From assembly GCA_041744375.1 (NCBI GenBank), contig JBGTLA010000060.1, positions 1 through 17,280 on the forward strand: DNA of 17,280 nucleotides. Direction: 5' to 3'. The translations under genes and the position numbers were made by a program. The notes below the pieces were generated by a model. The model saw nothing but the letters and a program-made list of their open reading frames with translations, did not search any database and had not been told where the DNA came from. This DNA comes from JBGTLA01 sp041744375. Its GTDB lineage: Bacteria; Actinomycetota; Acidimicrobiia; Spongiisociales; ZC4RG35. Every line of letters begins with the position of its first letter. The stretch's first letter is position 1. Shown piece after piece: positions 1 to 6,443 of the stretch.

Positions 1-606
1 ATCGTCGACGGCATCTTCTTCAACCAGGGCCACGTCTGCTGCGCGGGCTCCCGGCTGCTGGTGCAGGAGGCCGTGGCCGAGGAGGTCGTCGACCGGCTCA
101 AGCGACGTCTGGCGTCGCTGCGCGTGGGCGACCCGATGGACAAGAACACCGACCTGGGCGCCATCAACTCCGCCGCCCAGCTGGGTCGGATCACCGAGCT
201 GACGCAGGCCGGCGAGGACGAGGGCGCCACCCGCTGGAGCCTGGACTGCGAGCTGCCCGAGAAGGGCTACTGGTTCACCCCGACGCTGTTCACGGGCGTG
301 CAGACCAGCCACCGCGTGGCCCGGGAGGAGATCTTCGGCCCCGTGCTGTCGGTGCTGACCTTCCGCACGCCGGAGGAGGCCGTGGCCAAGGCCAACAACA
401 CCCCCTACGGCCTGTCCGCCGGAGTCTGGACCGACAAGGGCTCCAAGATCCTGTGGACCGCGGACCGGCTCAAGGCCGGCGTGGTGTGGGCCAACACGTT
501 CAACAAGTTCGACCCGACCTCGCCGTTCGGTGGCTTCAAAGAATCAGGATTTGGTCGGGAAGGGGGCCGACATGGTCTCCTTCCGTATCTGAAGGGGTAT
601 CACTGA
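1..606 (+). CDS. Aldehyde dehydrogenase, catalytic subunit (C-terminal part, 5' end outside window)
   Basis: The frame is open from base 1 to the TGA at 604-606, giving the last 201 residues of an NAD(P)-dependent aldehyde dehydrogenase, which oxidises an aldehyde to a carboxylate in the cytosol. The segment begins at the catalytic-cysteine motif (FFNQGHVCCAGSR, two adjacent Cys at residues 14-15 of the visible part). It continues through the conserved EEIFGPVLSV motif and the C-terminal SPFGGFKESGFGREGG signature. The NAD-binding half lies upstream of the window. The sequence resembles the actinobacterial enzyme found next to a shorter non-catalytic partner, often beside deoC, and such a partner follows here at 641. 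Oddity: codons 1-176 (to base 528) end almost always in G or C (172 of 176), but 15 of the last 26 codons end in A or T, so base composition changes sharply inside the gene. The substrate cannot be told from sequence. Confidence 0.93.
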   Translation: MVDGIFFNQGHVCCAGSRLLVQEAVAEEVVDRLKRRLASLRVGDPMDKNTDLGAINSAAQLGRITELTQAGEDEGATRWSLDCELPEKGYWFTPTLFTGVQTSHRVAREEIFGPVLSVLTFRTPEEAVAKANNTPYGLSAGVWTDKGSKILWTADRLKAGVVWANTFNKFDPTSPFGGFKESGFGREGGRHGLLPYLKGYH

Positions 607-644
607 TGACTTTCCACGCGGGTCAGACCGGGGGCGGCGAGTGA
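606..644 (+). other. 12-codon mini-ORF bridging the two aldehyde dehydrogenase genes
   Basis: An ATG at 606 overlaps the stop of the first dehydrogenase (TGATG). The tiny frame (MTFHAGQTGGGE) ends with a TGA at 642-644 that overlaps the GTG start of the second (GTGA). It may let ribosomes pass from one gene to the next, or be chance. No domain is visible and the peptide itself is unlikely to matter. The clear sequence observation is the double overlap; any coupling role is inference. Confidence 0.2.
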
Positions 645-1483
645 GCCGGGTCGACGTCCGCAAGACTCACAAGTTGTTCATCGGGGGAGCGTTCCCGCGG
701 TCGGAATCGGGCCGTGTGTATCCGGCGCTGGACGCCAGCGGTGACGTGGCCGCCCGGATGGCGCGAGCTTCACGCAAGGATCTGCGCGACGCCGTTCGTC
801 ACGCCCGGACGGCTCAGTCGGGCTGGGCCGCGGCGACAGGCTACAACCGGGGGCAGGTCCTCTATCGGGTGGCCGAGATGATCGAAGACCGGGCGGAGAC
901 TTTCATAACGCAGGTCCAGATTGCCGACCCCGACCGGCGCCGGGCCAGAAGGCAGGTGGAGGCAGCCGTCGACACTCTCGTTTGGTACGCCGGTTGGGCC
1001 GACAAATTCGCGCAGTTCTACGGAAACCTGAATCCTGTGGCCGGGCCCTTTTTCAACATCTCGTCTCCGGAACCGACGGGGGTGGTCGGAATCGTCGCTC
1101 CACAGGAGTCGTCCCTGCGGGGCCTCGTCAGCCGGATCGCCCCTGTGATCGTCACCGGCAACACCACCGTGGTCGTGGCATCACAGGCGCGGCCGATTCC
1201 CGCCGTCGGCCTGTCGGAGGTACTAGAGACTTCCGACCTGCCGGGGGGCGTGGTCAACATCCTCACCGGTCATACGGCCGAGTTGGTGCCCTGGCTCGCA
1301 GATCACATGGACGTCAACGCCATCGACACGACCGGAGCGGACCCCGAACTGCGGCGGCGCATCGACGAGGGTTCCGTGCACAATGTGAAGCGAGTGGTGA
1401 GCGGCACGGCCGAGGAGAGGTCTCCTCTCGTCATCGCGGCATTCACGGAGGTCAAGACCGTGTGGCACCCCAAAGGACTGTGA
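641..1483 (+). CDS. Short aldehyde dehydrogenase family protein lacking the catalytic domain
   Basis: 280 residues from a GTG start. The N-terminal KLFIGGAFPRSESGRVY and the Rossmann region (GVVGIVAPQESS, IAPVIVTGNTTVVVAS, DLPGGVVNILTG) are those of an aldehyde dehydrogenase NAD-binding domain. The protein then ends in TVWHPKGL, with no ELGGK glutamate motif, catalytic cysteine or C-terminal FGG motif, so it cannot catalyse the reaction alone. It is probably not a decayed copy: as I recall them, streptomycete relatives end at the same place with the same TVWHP motif and also follow a full-length dehydrogenase. The pair is reminiscent of ALDH16, where a catalytic and a non-catalytic domain are fused in one chain. 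It lies 34 bases after the catalytic gene and its stop overlaps the next gene, so an operon is likely. A structural or regulatory subunit is inference. Confidence 0.85.
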   Translation: MSRVDVRKTHKLFIGGAFPRSESGRVYPALDASGDVAARMARASRKDLRDAVRHARTAQSGWAAATGYNRGQVLYRVAEMIEDRAETFITQVQIADPDRRRARRQVEAAVDTLVWYAGWADKFAQFYGNLNPVAGPFFNISSPEPTGVVGIVAPQESSLRGLVSRIAPVIVTGNTTVVVASQARPIPAVGLSEVLETSDLPGGVVNILTGHTAELVPWLADHMDVNAIDTTGADPELRRRIDEGSVHNVKRVVSGTAEERSPLVIAAFTEVKTVWHPKGL

Positions 1484-1983
1484 CGTACTCGATTCGGGTC
1501 GTGACGCCCCCAGACGTCCCGTCGTTGGCCCGGCTCCACCTCCGCACCGCCCTCACTGCCTACGCCGGCATCTTCCCCACCGAGGCGCCGAAGCCGGTTC
1601 TGGCCGATACTGAAGGGAGGTGGGCGAGGTATCTCTCCGAAGGTATCGGCTGGCTGGCTTCGGAAGGAGGAGAAGTCGTCGGTATGGCGGCTCTTTTGCC
1701 GGGTGAACCTCACGGTGGCCGCCTCGAGGCCGTGTATGTCGACCCACTCCGGTGGGGGCGGGGGATTGGAGACGCCCTTGCCGACACCGCCGAAGCCGAG
1801 GCCGTGGTGCGGGGCTGGCTTCCGCTCCACCTGTGGGTGCTCGAGGCCAACCATCGGGCGCGACAGTGGTACGAGCGGCGAGGGTGGGGTATGGACCCTT
1901 CCGCGCGCCGGACCGTGTGGGGGTCGGTTGTCGACCTGGGCTACGTTCTCACGCAAGAGGGAGTATCGAGATGGCAAAGGTGA
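1480..1983 (+). CDS. GNAT-family N-acetyltransferase
   Basis: 167 residues from a GTG at 1480 that overlaps the stop of the preceding gene (GTGA). The acetyl-CoA binding motif A is clear (VYVDPLRWGRGIGDAL, residues 85-100, with the RxxGxG/A-type loop RWGRGIG), followed by motif B (LWVLEANHRARQWYERRGW, 118-136). This is the usual GNAT order: an N-terminal substrate-facing part, strand 4 (GGEVVGMAAL, 63-72), motif A and motif B. It transfers an acetyl group from acetyl-CoA to an amine; the acceptor (small molecule, antibiotic or protein N-terminus) is unknown. The same frame is open back to 982, but that region belongs to the dehydrogenase in another frame and shows no GNAT similarity. The 3' end overlaps the next gene by 13 bases. 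Confidence 0.88.
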   Translation: MTYSIRVVTPPDVPSLARLHLRTALTAYAGIFPTEAPKPVLADTEGRWARYLSEGIGWLASEGGEVVGMAALLPGEPHGGRLEAVYVDPLRWGRGIGDALADTAEAEAVVRGWLPLHLWVLEANHRARQWYERRGWGMDPSARRTVWGSVVDLGYVLTQEGVSRWQR

Positions 1984-2521
1984 TCGTTGTCGGCGACGGT
2001 CCGGGGGGCTGTCGGCAGTACTGTTCCTGGCCAAGAACGGCCATGACGTGGTCGTGTACGGACACGACGAGACGGCCGTGAACTTCGCCTACCTCTACAG
2101 CTATCTGGGGATCTCCGAGATCTCCGGAACCGAGTTCCAGCGGGTGGCACGCAGTCAGGTGCTGGCCCACGGCGGCCGCCTCGTCCCAGAAGCCGTCGCA
2201 GCCGTAGAGGCCGTCGAGGGTGGTTTCGTAGTCCAATCGGACTCGGCCCGCGCCGAGGCGCAGTACTTGGTGCTCACCGAAGGTAAGGAGCCGACGTTGG
2301 CCCGCTCGCTGTCGCTCGAGGAGGGCGGCGACGGCCGCATTGTCGTGGACTCGGAGATGCGAGCGTCTCTGGAAGGCGTGTACGTCGTGGGGCGGAGCAT
2401 CAGGCCCACTCGCAGCCAGGCGATCATCTCGGCAGGCGACGGTGCTCGCGCCAGCCTCGACATCCTCGCCCACGAGTCCGGAAAGGACGTTCAGGACTGG
2501 GATACGCCGCCCAAGCATTGA
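1971..2521 (+). pseudogene. Small FAD/NAD(P) oxidoreductase (thioredoxin-reductase-like), frameshifted
   Basis: The gene starts at ATG 1971 after a GAGG-type ribosome site and reads MAKVIVVGDGPGG, a dinucleotide-binding Rossmann start with the GxGxxG pattern. In that frame it stops at 2081 after 36 residues. From about 2004 the next frame continues the protein without a break (LSAVLFLAKNGHDVVVYG) to the TGA at 2519-2521. One extra G in the six-G run at 2003-2008 would join both parts into 183 residues. The C-terminal region has the second flavin-binding motif of this superfamily (GVYVVGRSI followed by AGDGARASLDIL) and ends in DWDTPPKH. No CxxC redox pair or separate NADPH domain is visible, so it is a single-domain relative of thioredoxin reductase. 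Cause: sequencing or assembly indel (most likely), true mutation, or slippage on the G run. The frame remains well preserved downstream, which argues against old decay. Confidence 0.75.
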
Positions 2522-3378
2522 TTGCCGTCCATGGGCAGCTCGACCTCCGCCGAACTCTGGCCCCCCTGGGAGGTGTGTTTCGTGACGACGGGTGGTGGCG
2601 GACGGCCCGCACACCCGAAGGTCCGGCCACGTTGCGGCTTCGGCGGCGCGAAGGCGGAGTGACGGTCGAAGCGTGGGGCGCCGGCAGTGGCTGGATGGTC
2701 ACACGCGCTCCGACCCTCATCGGCTGCGATGATCATCCCCAGGATCTGCGCACCGAGCACCCCCTGGTAGGGCGGTTGGCCCACCAGCACGCCGGCGTTC
2801 GGTTCGGCGCCACGGGGCTCGTGTTCGAAGCTCTGGTAAGGGCGGTGGTCGGCCAGAAGGTCACTGGGGTCGAAGCGAGTCGGGGTCTGAGAAAGCTGTC
2901 GAGGCGGTTCTCACACGATGCCCCCGGTCCGCGCTCGCTGAGGCTCCCGCCGGATCCTGCTCAGATGGCCGCCGCCCCCTACTGGGAGTTCCACTCCCTG
3001 GGTATCGAGAAACGCCGAGCCGACTTCCTGCGACGCTTGGCCTCACACGCCCACGAGGTGGAAGCGCTGGCCGAGGTCTCGTCGACCGAGGCGCTCGCCC
3101 GCTTGGAGCTGTACCCGGGGGTGGGGCCGTGGACCTCGGCCGAGACGGTGGCGGTGAGCCATGGCGACCCCGACGTGGTTTCGGTAGGTGACTACCACCT
3201 CAAGAACCTCGTCGCCTGGCACCTCACGGGTCGTCCTCGCGGCACAGACGAGGAGATGCTGGCCGTTCTCGAGCCGTACCGCCCTCACCGGGGCCGGGTC
3301 ATCCGGCTCTTGGAGACTCTCGGCCACGCACCGGCCTTCGGACCCCGCCGCCCACTCCGCTCGATCGCAGACCGTTGA
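2518..3378 (+). CDS. DNA-3-methyladenine glycosylase, AlkA-like (HhH-GPD superfamily)
   Basis: 286 residues; the TTG start overlaps the stop of the FAD gene (TTGA), so translation may be coupled. The C-terminal half holds the helix-hairpin-helix and GPD region: LELYPGVGPWTSAETV (HhH, about residues 196-211), then the catalytic aspartate in VGDYHLKN (Asp225). The core helix FEALVRAVVGQKVTG (about 102-116) matches the start of the glycosylase domain (family pattern LxxxIxxQQ/K-V). The N-terminal 90 residues resemble the AlkA N-terminal beta domain but are not distinctive. Such enzymes remove alkylated bases by cleaving the N-glycosidic bond, starting base-excision repair. No iron-sulphur cysteine loop is present, which argues against MutY or endonuclease III. 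It converges with the next gene with only 10 bases between stops and no visible terminator hairpin. Confidence 0.82.
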   Translation: MIAVHGQLDLRRTLAPLGGVFRDDGWWRTARTPEGPATLRLRRREGGVTVEAWGAGSGWMVTRAPTLIGCDDHPQDLRTEHPLVGRLAHQHAGVRFGATGLVFEALVRAVVGQKVTGVEASRGLRKLSRRFSHDAPGPRSLRLPPDPAQMAAAPYWEFHSLGIEKRRADFLRRLASHAHEVEALAEVSSTEALARLELYPGVGPWTSAETVAVSHGDPDVVSVGDYHLKNLVAWHLTGRPRGTDEEMLAVLEPYRPHRGRVIRLLETLGHAPAFGPRRPLRSIADR

Positions 3379-3388
3379 TAGGACGCCG

Positions 3389-4282
3389 TCACGGCACAAC
3401 CAGGTCGGCAGTGACCGCCGGGTCGATCACTCCGTTGTGTGTCGCTCCTTCTATCAGCTCCAACTCGACCGCCACTCCCGCCGCAGCGAGGGCGTCGGCC
3501 AGTTGCTGGGACGATGCCGCCGGCGCGATGCGGTCGTCGGTGCCGTGGACGAGGAGGAACTCGACTCCGACGAGGTCGTCGAGATGGCGGAACGGGTCGG
3601 CAGCCTCCCATGCCTCGGGTGCGGTTTGGGCGTCGCCGCCGAGGAATCGCTCCATGATCGGTGCCACCGCTTCGAGTCGGTAGATTCCCGCCAGGCCCAC
3701 GACCCGGTCCGGAACCGAAGACTCGGTGAAAGGGCACTCGAGCCCGAATAAGTTGGTGTTCGAAGCGATCACAGCGGCCAGGTGGGCGCCGGCGGAGTGG
3801 CCGACGAGGGACAGTTGGCCGGTCGCCCCCAGATCCTCCGCTTGGTGGCGGGCAAAGGCGACGGCGCAGGCGATGTCGTCGAAGGTCGCCGGGTACCCGC
3901 CTCCGTTGCGGTCGGTGCGGTAGCTGGCATTGAAGACGACGGCTCCTCGTTCGGCCAAGGAACGCCCCAGCGGCTCGATCGAAGTGGGTGAGCCCGCCAA
4001 CCATCCTCCGCCGTGAACCAGGACGACCACCGCAGCCCCCACCGGTTGGCGGGGAAGGTACATCTCGACACCCAGCGGCCCTGGCCCCGGCGCGACGACG
4101 TCGATGGTCGTGGGCGTGGTGGAGAGGGTGGTGACCTCGTGAGCAGGGCCTGCCGTGGTGGTCGAGGCAGGCACCGTCGTGTACGAGGGCGACTCCGGCT
4201 GGGTGGCACCCTCATTGGAGCAGCCGCTCACGAGGGCGGCTGTCGCCGCCAACAGCAAGGCCCGTCGCGCCCGGCGGCTCAT
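3389..4282 (-). CDS. Alpha/beta hydrolase (carboxylesterase-like) lipoprotein
   Basis: 297 residues. The first 21 form a lipoprotein signal peptide: basic n-region (MSRRARR), hydrophobic core, and lipobox LVSGC with lipidated Cys21. A Thr/Ser/Pro-rich linker to about residue 60 follows, then an esterase fold of the hormone-sensitive-lipase/BD-FAE type. Key parts are the oxyanion loop HGGGW (90-94), nucleophile elbow GHSAG (Ser163), Asp250 in HGTDD and His282 in GATHN, a complete triad. It should hydrolyse an ester on the outer face of the membrane; the substrate is unknown. It begins one base after the pgl stop on the same strand, so the two are probably co-transcribed, although their products work on opposite sides of the membrane. 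Confidence 0.88.
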   Translation of the reverse strand: MSRRARRALLLAATAALVSGCSNEGATQPESPSYTTVPASTTTAGPAHEVTTLSTTPTTIDVVAPGPGPLGVEMYLPRQPVGAAVVVLVHGGGWLAGSPTSIEPLGRSLAERGAVVFNASYRTDRNGGGYPATFDDIACAVAFARHQAEDLGATGQLSLVGHSAGAHLAAVIASNTNLFGLECPFTESSVPDRVVGLAGIYRLEAVAPIMERFLGGDAQTAPEAWEAADPFRHLDDLVGVEFLLVHGTDDRIAPAASSQQLADALAAAGVAVELELIEGATHNGVIDPAVTADLVVP

Positions 4283-4283
4283 G

Positions 4284-5006
4284 TCAGTCCGCGTGGCTCA
4301 GCTCGCTGTCGGTGAGCTCGGCGGCCGCCGCTTCGTCGATCATCCACGTCACCTCTGCGTCTCCATCCATGACCCGTCCCGCCGGCGGCGGTGCTTCCCC
4401 GGGGCGCGGTTCGAGCACCGATTTCAGAGCGGGCGCCTTGTCTGCACCCGAGACCAAGAAGACGATCTGGTGGGCGCGATGGAGAAACGAGTAGGTCACG
4501 GTGAGGCGATCGACCTCCGCCTGAGGCACGTAGTTGGCGACGTACCAGCGGGCAGGGTCGGCATTCAGAGCGGCAGTGCCGGGGAACAGGGAGGCGGTGT
4601 GGCCGTCATCTCCCATTCCCAGCAGGATCAGGTCTGAGTGCCCCTCGGGATGGATGCTGCGGAGAACCGCCTCGTAGTGGGCAGCCGAGTCGGAGGCGGT
4701 CAGCCACTCGTTCCAGCGCGGCCGGTGATACGAGGCCGGGACGTGGTCCATGAGCAACTCGGCGATCATCGTGCCGTTGCAGTCGGCATGCTCATGTGGA
4801 ACCCAGCGCTCGTCCGATACCCAAGCGTCGACCCGGTCCCAGTCTACGGTCATGTCGGCCAGGAGCCGGTACGTCTCGGCGGGGGTGGACCCACCCGCCA
4901 GACCGATCGTCACCCGGGCCCGGTCGGTATCCCCGACCACCTCCACCAGGCGCCGGGCAGCAGCAGCGGCGAGGTGTTGGTTGTCGGGATACACGAGGAC
5001 TGTCAC
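4284..5006 (-). CDS. pgl: 6-phosphogluconolactonase
   Basis: 240 residues if started at GTG 5006, typical for the DevB/Pgl family. It hydrolyses 6-phosphogluconolactone to 6-phosphogluconate in the oxidative pentose-phosphate pathway, in the cytosol. Family motifs are all present: GLAGGSTP (about 35-42, phosphate loop), SDERWVP (64-70) and the signature GMGDDGHTASLFPG (130-143). The GTG at 5027 would add seven residues, but 5006 fits better. It gives the usual TVLVYPD beginning, and a TAGCGT hexamer ends exactly seven bases upstream, as in leaderless actinobacterial genes. zwf and gnd, frequent neighbours of pgl, are not in the window. The next gene on this strand is the esterase lipoprotein, one base away. 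Confidence 0.93.
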   Translation of the reverse strand: MTVLVYPDNQHLAAAAARRLVEVVGDTDRARVTIGLAGGSTPAETYRLLADMTVDWDRVDAWVSDERWVPHEHADCNGTMIAELLMDHVPASYHRPRWNEWLTASDSAAHYEAVLRSIHPEGHSDLILLGMGDDGHTASLFPGTAALNADPARWYVANYVPQAEVDRLTVTYSFLHRAHQIVFLVSGADKAPALKSVLEPRPGEAPPPAGRVMDGDAEVTWMIDEAAAAELTDSELSHAD

Positions 5007-5019
5007 GTCGGCAACGCTA
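5007..5019 (-). promoter_or_regulatory. Leaderless-type promoter -10 of pgl
   Basis: On the minus strand TAGCGT (5019-5014) matches TANNNT and is followed by seven bases before the GTG at 5006, so transcription would start at or next to the start codon. No ribosome site precedes that GTG. There is no good -35 match. The element is inferred from pattern and spacing only. Confidence 0.45.
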
Positions 5020-5041
5020 TCAGCCACCCAGAGTTGGACGA

Positions 5042-5055
5042 TATCGTGTTGTCAG
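5042..5055 (+). promoter_or_regulatory. Leaderless-type promoter -10 of the alpha/beta hydrolase at 5056
   Basis: TATCGT (5042-5047) fits TANNNT and is followed by eight bases, then ATG 5056. No Shine-Dalgarno sequence is present. With the pgl element on the other strand it forms a compact divergent promoter of about 50 bases. The -35 region is weak. Confidence 0.4.
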
Positions 5056-5721
5056 ATGGAGTCCATCGAGCTGGAGACACCGGTCGGAGTCGTGCCGGGG
5101 CTCATGGAAGGTGACGGGACGGTGGGGATCCTCCTCGCCACCGGGGCAGGCACAGATCAGCGCCACCCCGGTGTTTCCGGGTTGCGCACCCGCTTGGCGG
5201 CGGCCGGGTTCAGGGTGATGACATTCGACTACGCCTACCGTGCCGAGGGGCGTTCGTTCCCCGATCGGCTCCCCGAACTGCTGGCCGTCCACCGGGCGGC
5301 AGCCGGCCATCTCCGCTCCCAGGTGGGGGTCCGTTTGGTGCTGGCGGGACGTTCGATGGGCGGTCGGATGGCAACGATGCTGGCGGCCGAAGGCGAAACA
5401 TGCTCCGCCGTGGTCGCCTACGGATACCCGCTCCATCCGTCGGGGAAGCCGGATCGCCTGCGGGTAGAGCATCTGGGCGATGTCGCCGCGCCCGCCTTGT
5501 TCCTGACGGGCACCAGGGATGCCCTGGCCCTGCCCCACCTCGTCGACCGCTATCTGGTCCCCCTCCCCCGGGCGACCGTCGAACTCATTGACGGGGCCGA
5601 CCACTCGTTCCGCCGACGGGGAACTTCCGGCGGAGAGATGCTCGACACGCTGGCCTCCGTCACGGCCAGGTGGCTGAGAGTCGACGCCGGGCTTGGCGAG
5701 ACGACCATTGACCCGCCATAA
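5056..5721 (+). CDS. Alpha/beta hydrolase, KANL3/TEX30-like (dienelactone-hydrolase type)
   Basis: 221 residues, no signal peptide, so cytosolic. The fold is readable. An early strand GILLATGAGTD (24-34) leads to the oxyanion region, and LVLAGRSMGGRMA (95-106) is the nucleophile elbow with Ser100. FLTGTRDALA (149-158) carries Asp155, and IDGADHSF (178-185) carries His183, completing a Ser-Asp-His triad. GRSMGGR in place of GxSxGG and the short length match the KANL3/TEX30 group of predicted hydrolases, whose natural substrates are largely unknown. Start at ATG 5056 is supported by the TANNNT hexamer eight bases upstream and by the protein beginning directly with a beta strand (MESIELETPVG). 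It is divergent from pgl by about 50 bases and is followed 35 bases later by rplY, with which it need not share regulation. Confidence 0.82.
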   Translation: MESIELETPVGVVPGLMEGDGTVGILLATGAGTDQRHPGVSGLRTRLAAAGFRVMTFDYAYRAEGRSFPDRLPELLAVHRAAAGHLRSQVGVRLVLAGRSMGGRMATMLAAEGETCSAVVAYGYPLHPSGKPDRLRVEHLGDVAAPALFLTGTRDALALPHLVDRYLVPLPRATVELIDGADHSFRRRGTSGGEMLDTLASVTARWLRVDAGLGETTIDPP

Positions 5722-5722
5722 T
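5693..5722 (+). promoter_or_regulatory. Possible promoter of rplY/ctc
   Basis: TTGGCG (5693-5698) and CATAAT (5717-5722) are separated by 18 bases, a sigma-70-like arrangement overlapping the end of the hydrolase gene. The transcript would have a leader of roughly 25-30 bases carrying the GAGGAG ribosome site at 5744-5749. Inference from pattern only. Confidence 0.35.
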
Positions 5723-5756
5723 CAGGTCCACGTCTTGCCTCCCGAGGAGTCTTTCA

Positions 5757-6440
5757 ATGGAACAAGTGAGCCTGCGCGCCCACACGGGCAGAGCCACGGG
5801 ATCACGCCAGTCTCGCCGCCTCCGACGCAGCGGAGCGGTGCCGGCCATCGTCTACGGGCGAGAGGTCGACCCGATCAGCGTGGCCGTCGACGCTCGTGAA
5901 CTGCACAACGCCCTCCATACCGAGCTGGGTACCAACGCCGTCATCAACCTCCTGCTCGACGGTGGGGAGGAAATCCTCACCCTCGCCAGGGTCGTGGACA
6001 GGCACCCGTTCCGCAACGAGTACCGCCACATCGACTTCGTGAAGGTCTCCCTCACAGAGACCGTGACCACCGAGGTCGGCATCCACTTCGAGGGTGAGCC
6101 GATCGGCGTGATAGAAGGTGGCGTCTTCAGTCCCCGCCGGACATCGGTGCAGATCGAGGCCCTGGTCACGCAGATCCCCGGCTTCATCGAATTGGACGTG
6201 AGCGGTGTTGAGGTGGGTAGTTCGCTGCGGATCGAGGACCTGCCGGTCATGGAAGGTGTCACCTACCTCGAAGACCTCGACGCCGTAGTCATGAGCGTCA
6301 CCCTCCCCGCCCTGGAGATCGAAGAGCCCGTGGAGGAACCTCTCGAGGGCGAAGAGGCTGCAGCTGTCGCGGAAGGCGACGAGGAAGGCGAAGCCTCCGA
6401 TGCCGAAGATCAGGCCGACGGCGACGGCGACTCCGACTGA
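5757..6440 (+). CDS. rplY: 50S ribosomal protein L25 / general stress protein Ctc
   Basis: 227 residues with ATG start, seven bases after a strong GAGGAG site (5744-5749). The protein binds 5S rRNA in the central protuberance of the large subunit. Residues 1-90 form the L25 RNA-binding beta barrel (RAHTGRATGSRQSRRLRRSG, then VPAIVYG, and DRHPFRNEYRHIDFVKV near 79-95). Residues 96-185 are the C-terminal TL5/CTC beta domain (EGEPIGVIEGGVFSPRR, SLRIEDLPVMEGVTYLED). The last 40 or so residues are an acidic Glu/Asp/Ala tail, common in actinobacterial and Thermus-type CTC proteins. This is the long form, not the short single-domain E. coli L25. pth follows three bases after the stop, the usual actinobacterial pairing. 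Confidence 0.95.
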   Translation: MEQVSLRAHTGRATGSRQSRRLRRSGAVPAIVYGREVDPISVAVDARELHNALHTELGTNAVINLLLDGGEEILTLARVVDRHPFRNEYRHIDFVKVSLTETVTTEVGIHFEGEPIGVIEGGVFSPRRTSVQIEALVTQIPGFIELDVSGVEVGSSLRIEDLPVMEGVTYLEDLDAVVMSVTLPALEIEEPVEEPLEGEEAAAVAEGDEEGEASDAEDQADGDGDSD

Positions 6441-6443
6441 TCC

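Noticed and set aside
641..1483. Short aldehyde dehydrogenase as a truncated pseudogene
   Set aside because: No stop or frameshift interrupts it, its end carries a TVWHP motif I recall in streptomycete homologues of about the same length, and it keeps a coupled start and stop.
1303..2034. Open frame of 243 codons on the minus strand, opposite the short dehydrogenase and the GNAT gene
   Set aside because: No motif. It crosses two well-supported genes on the plus strand and its composition is that of an antisense shadow.
5708..5722. TTGACC followed by CATAAT as a promoter
   Set aside because: The -35-like TTGACC is only three bases from the CATAAT. TTGGCG at 5693 with 18-base spacing is the better partner.
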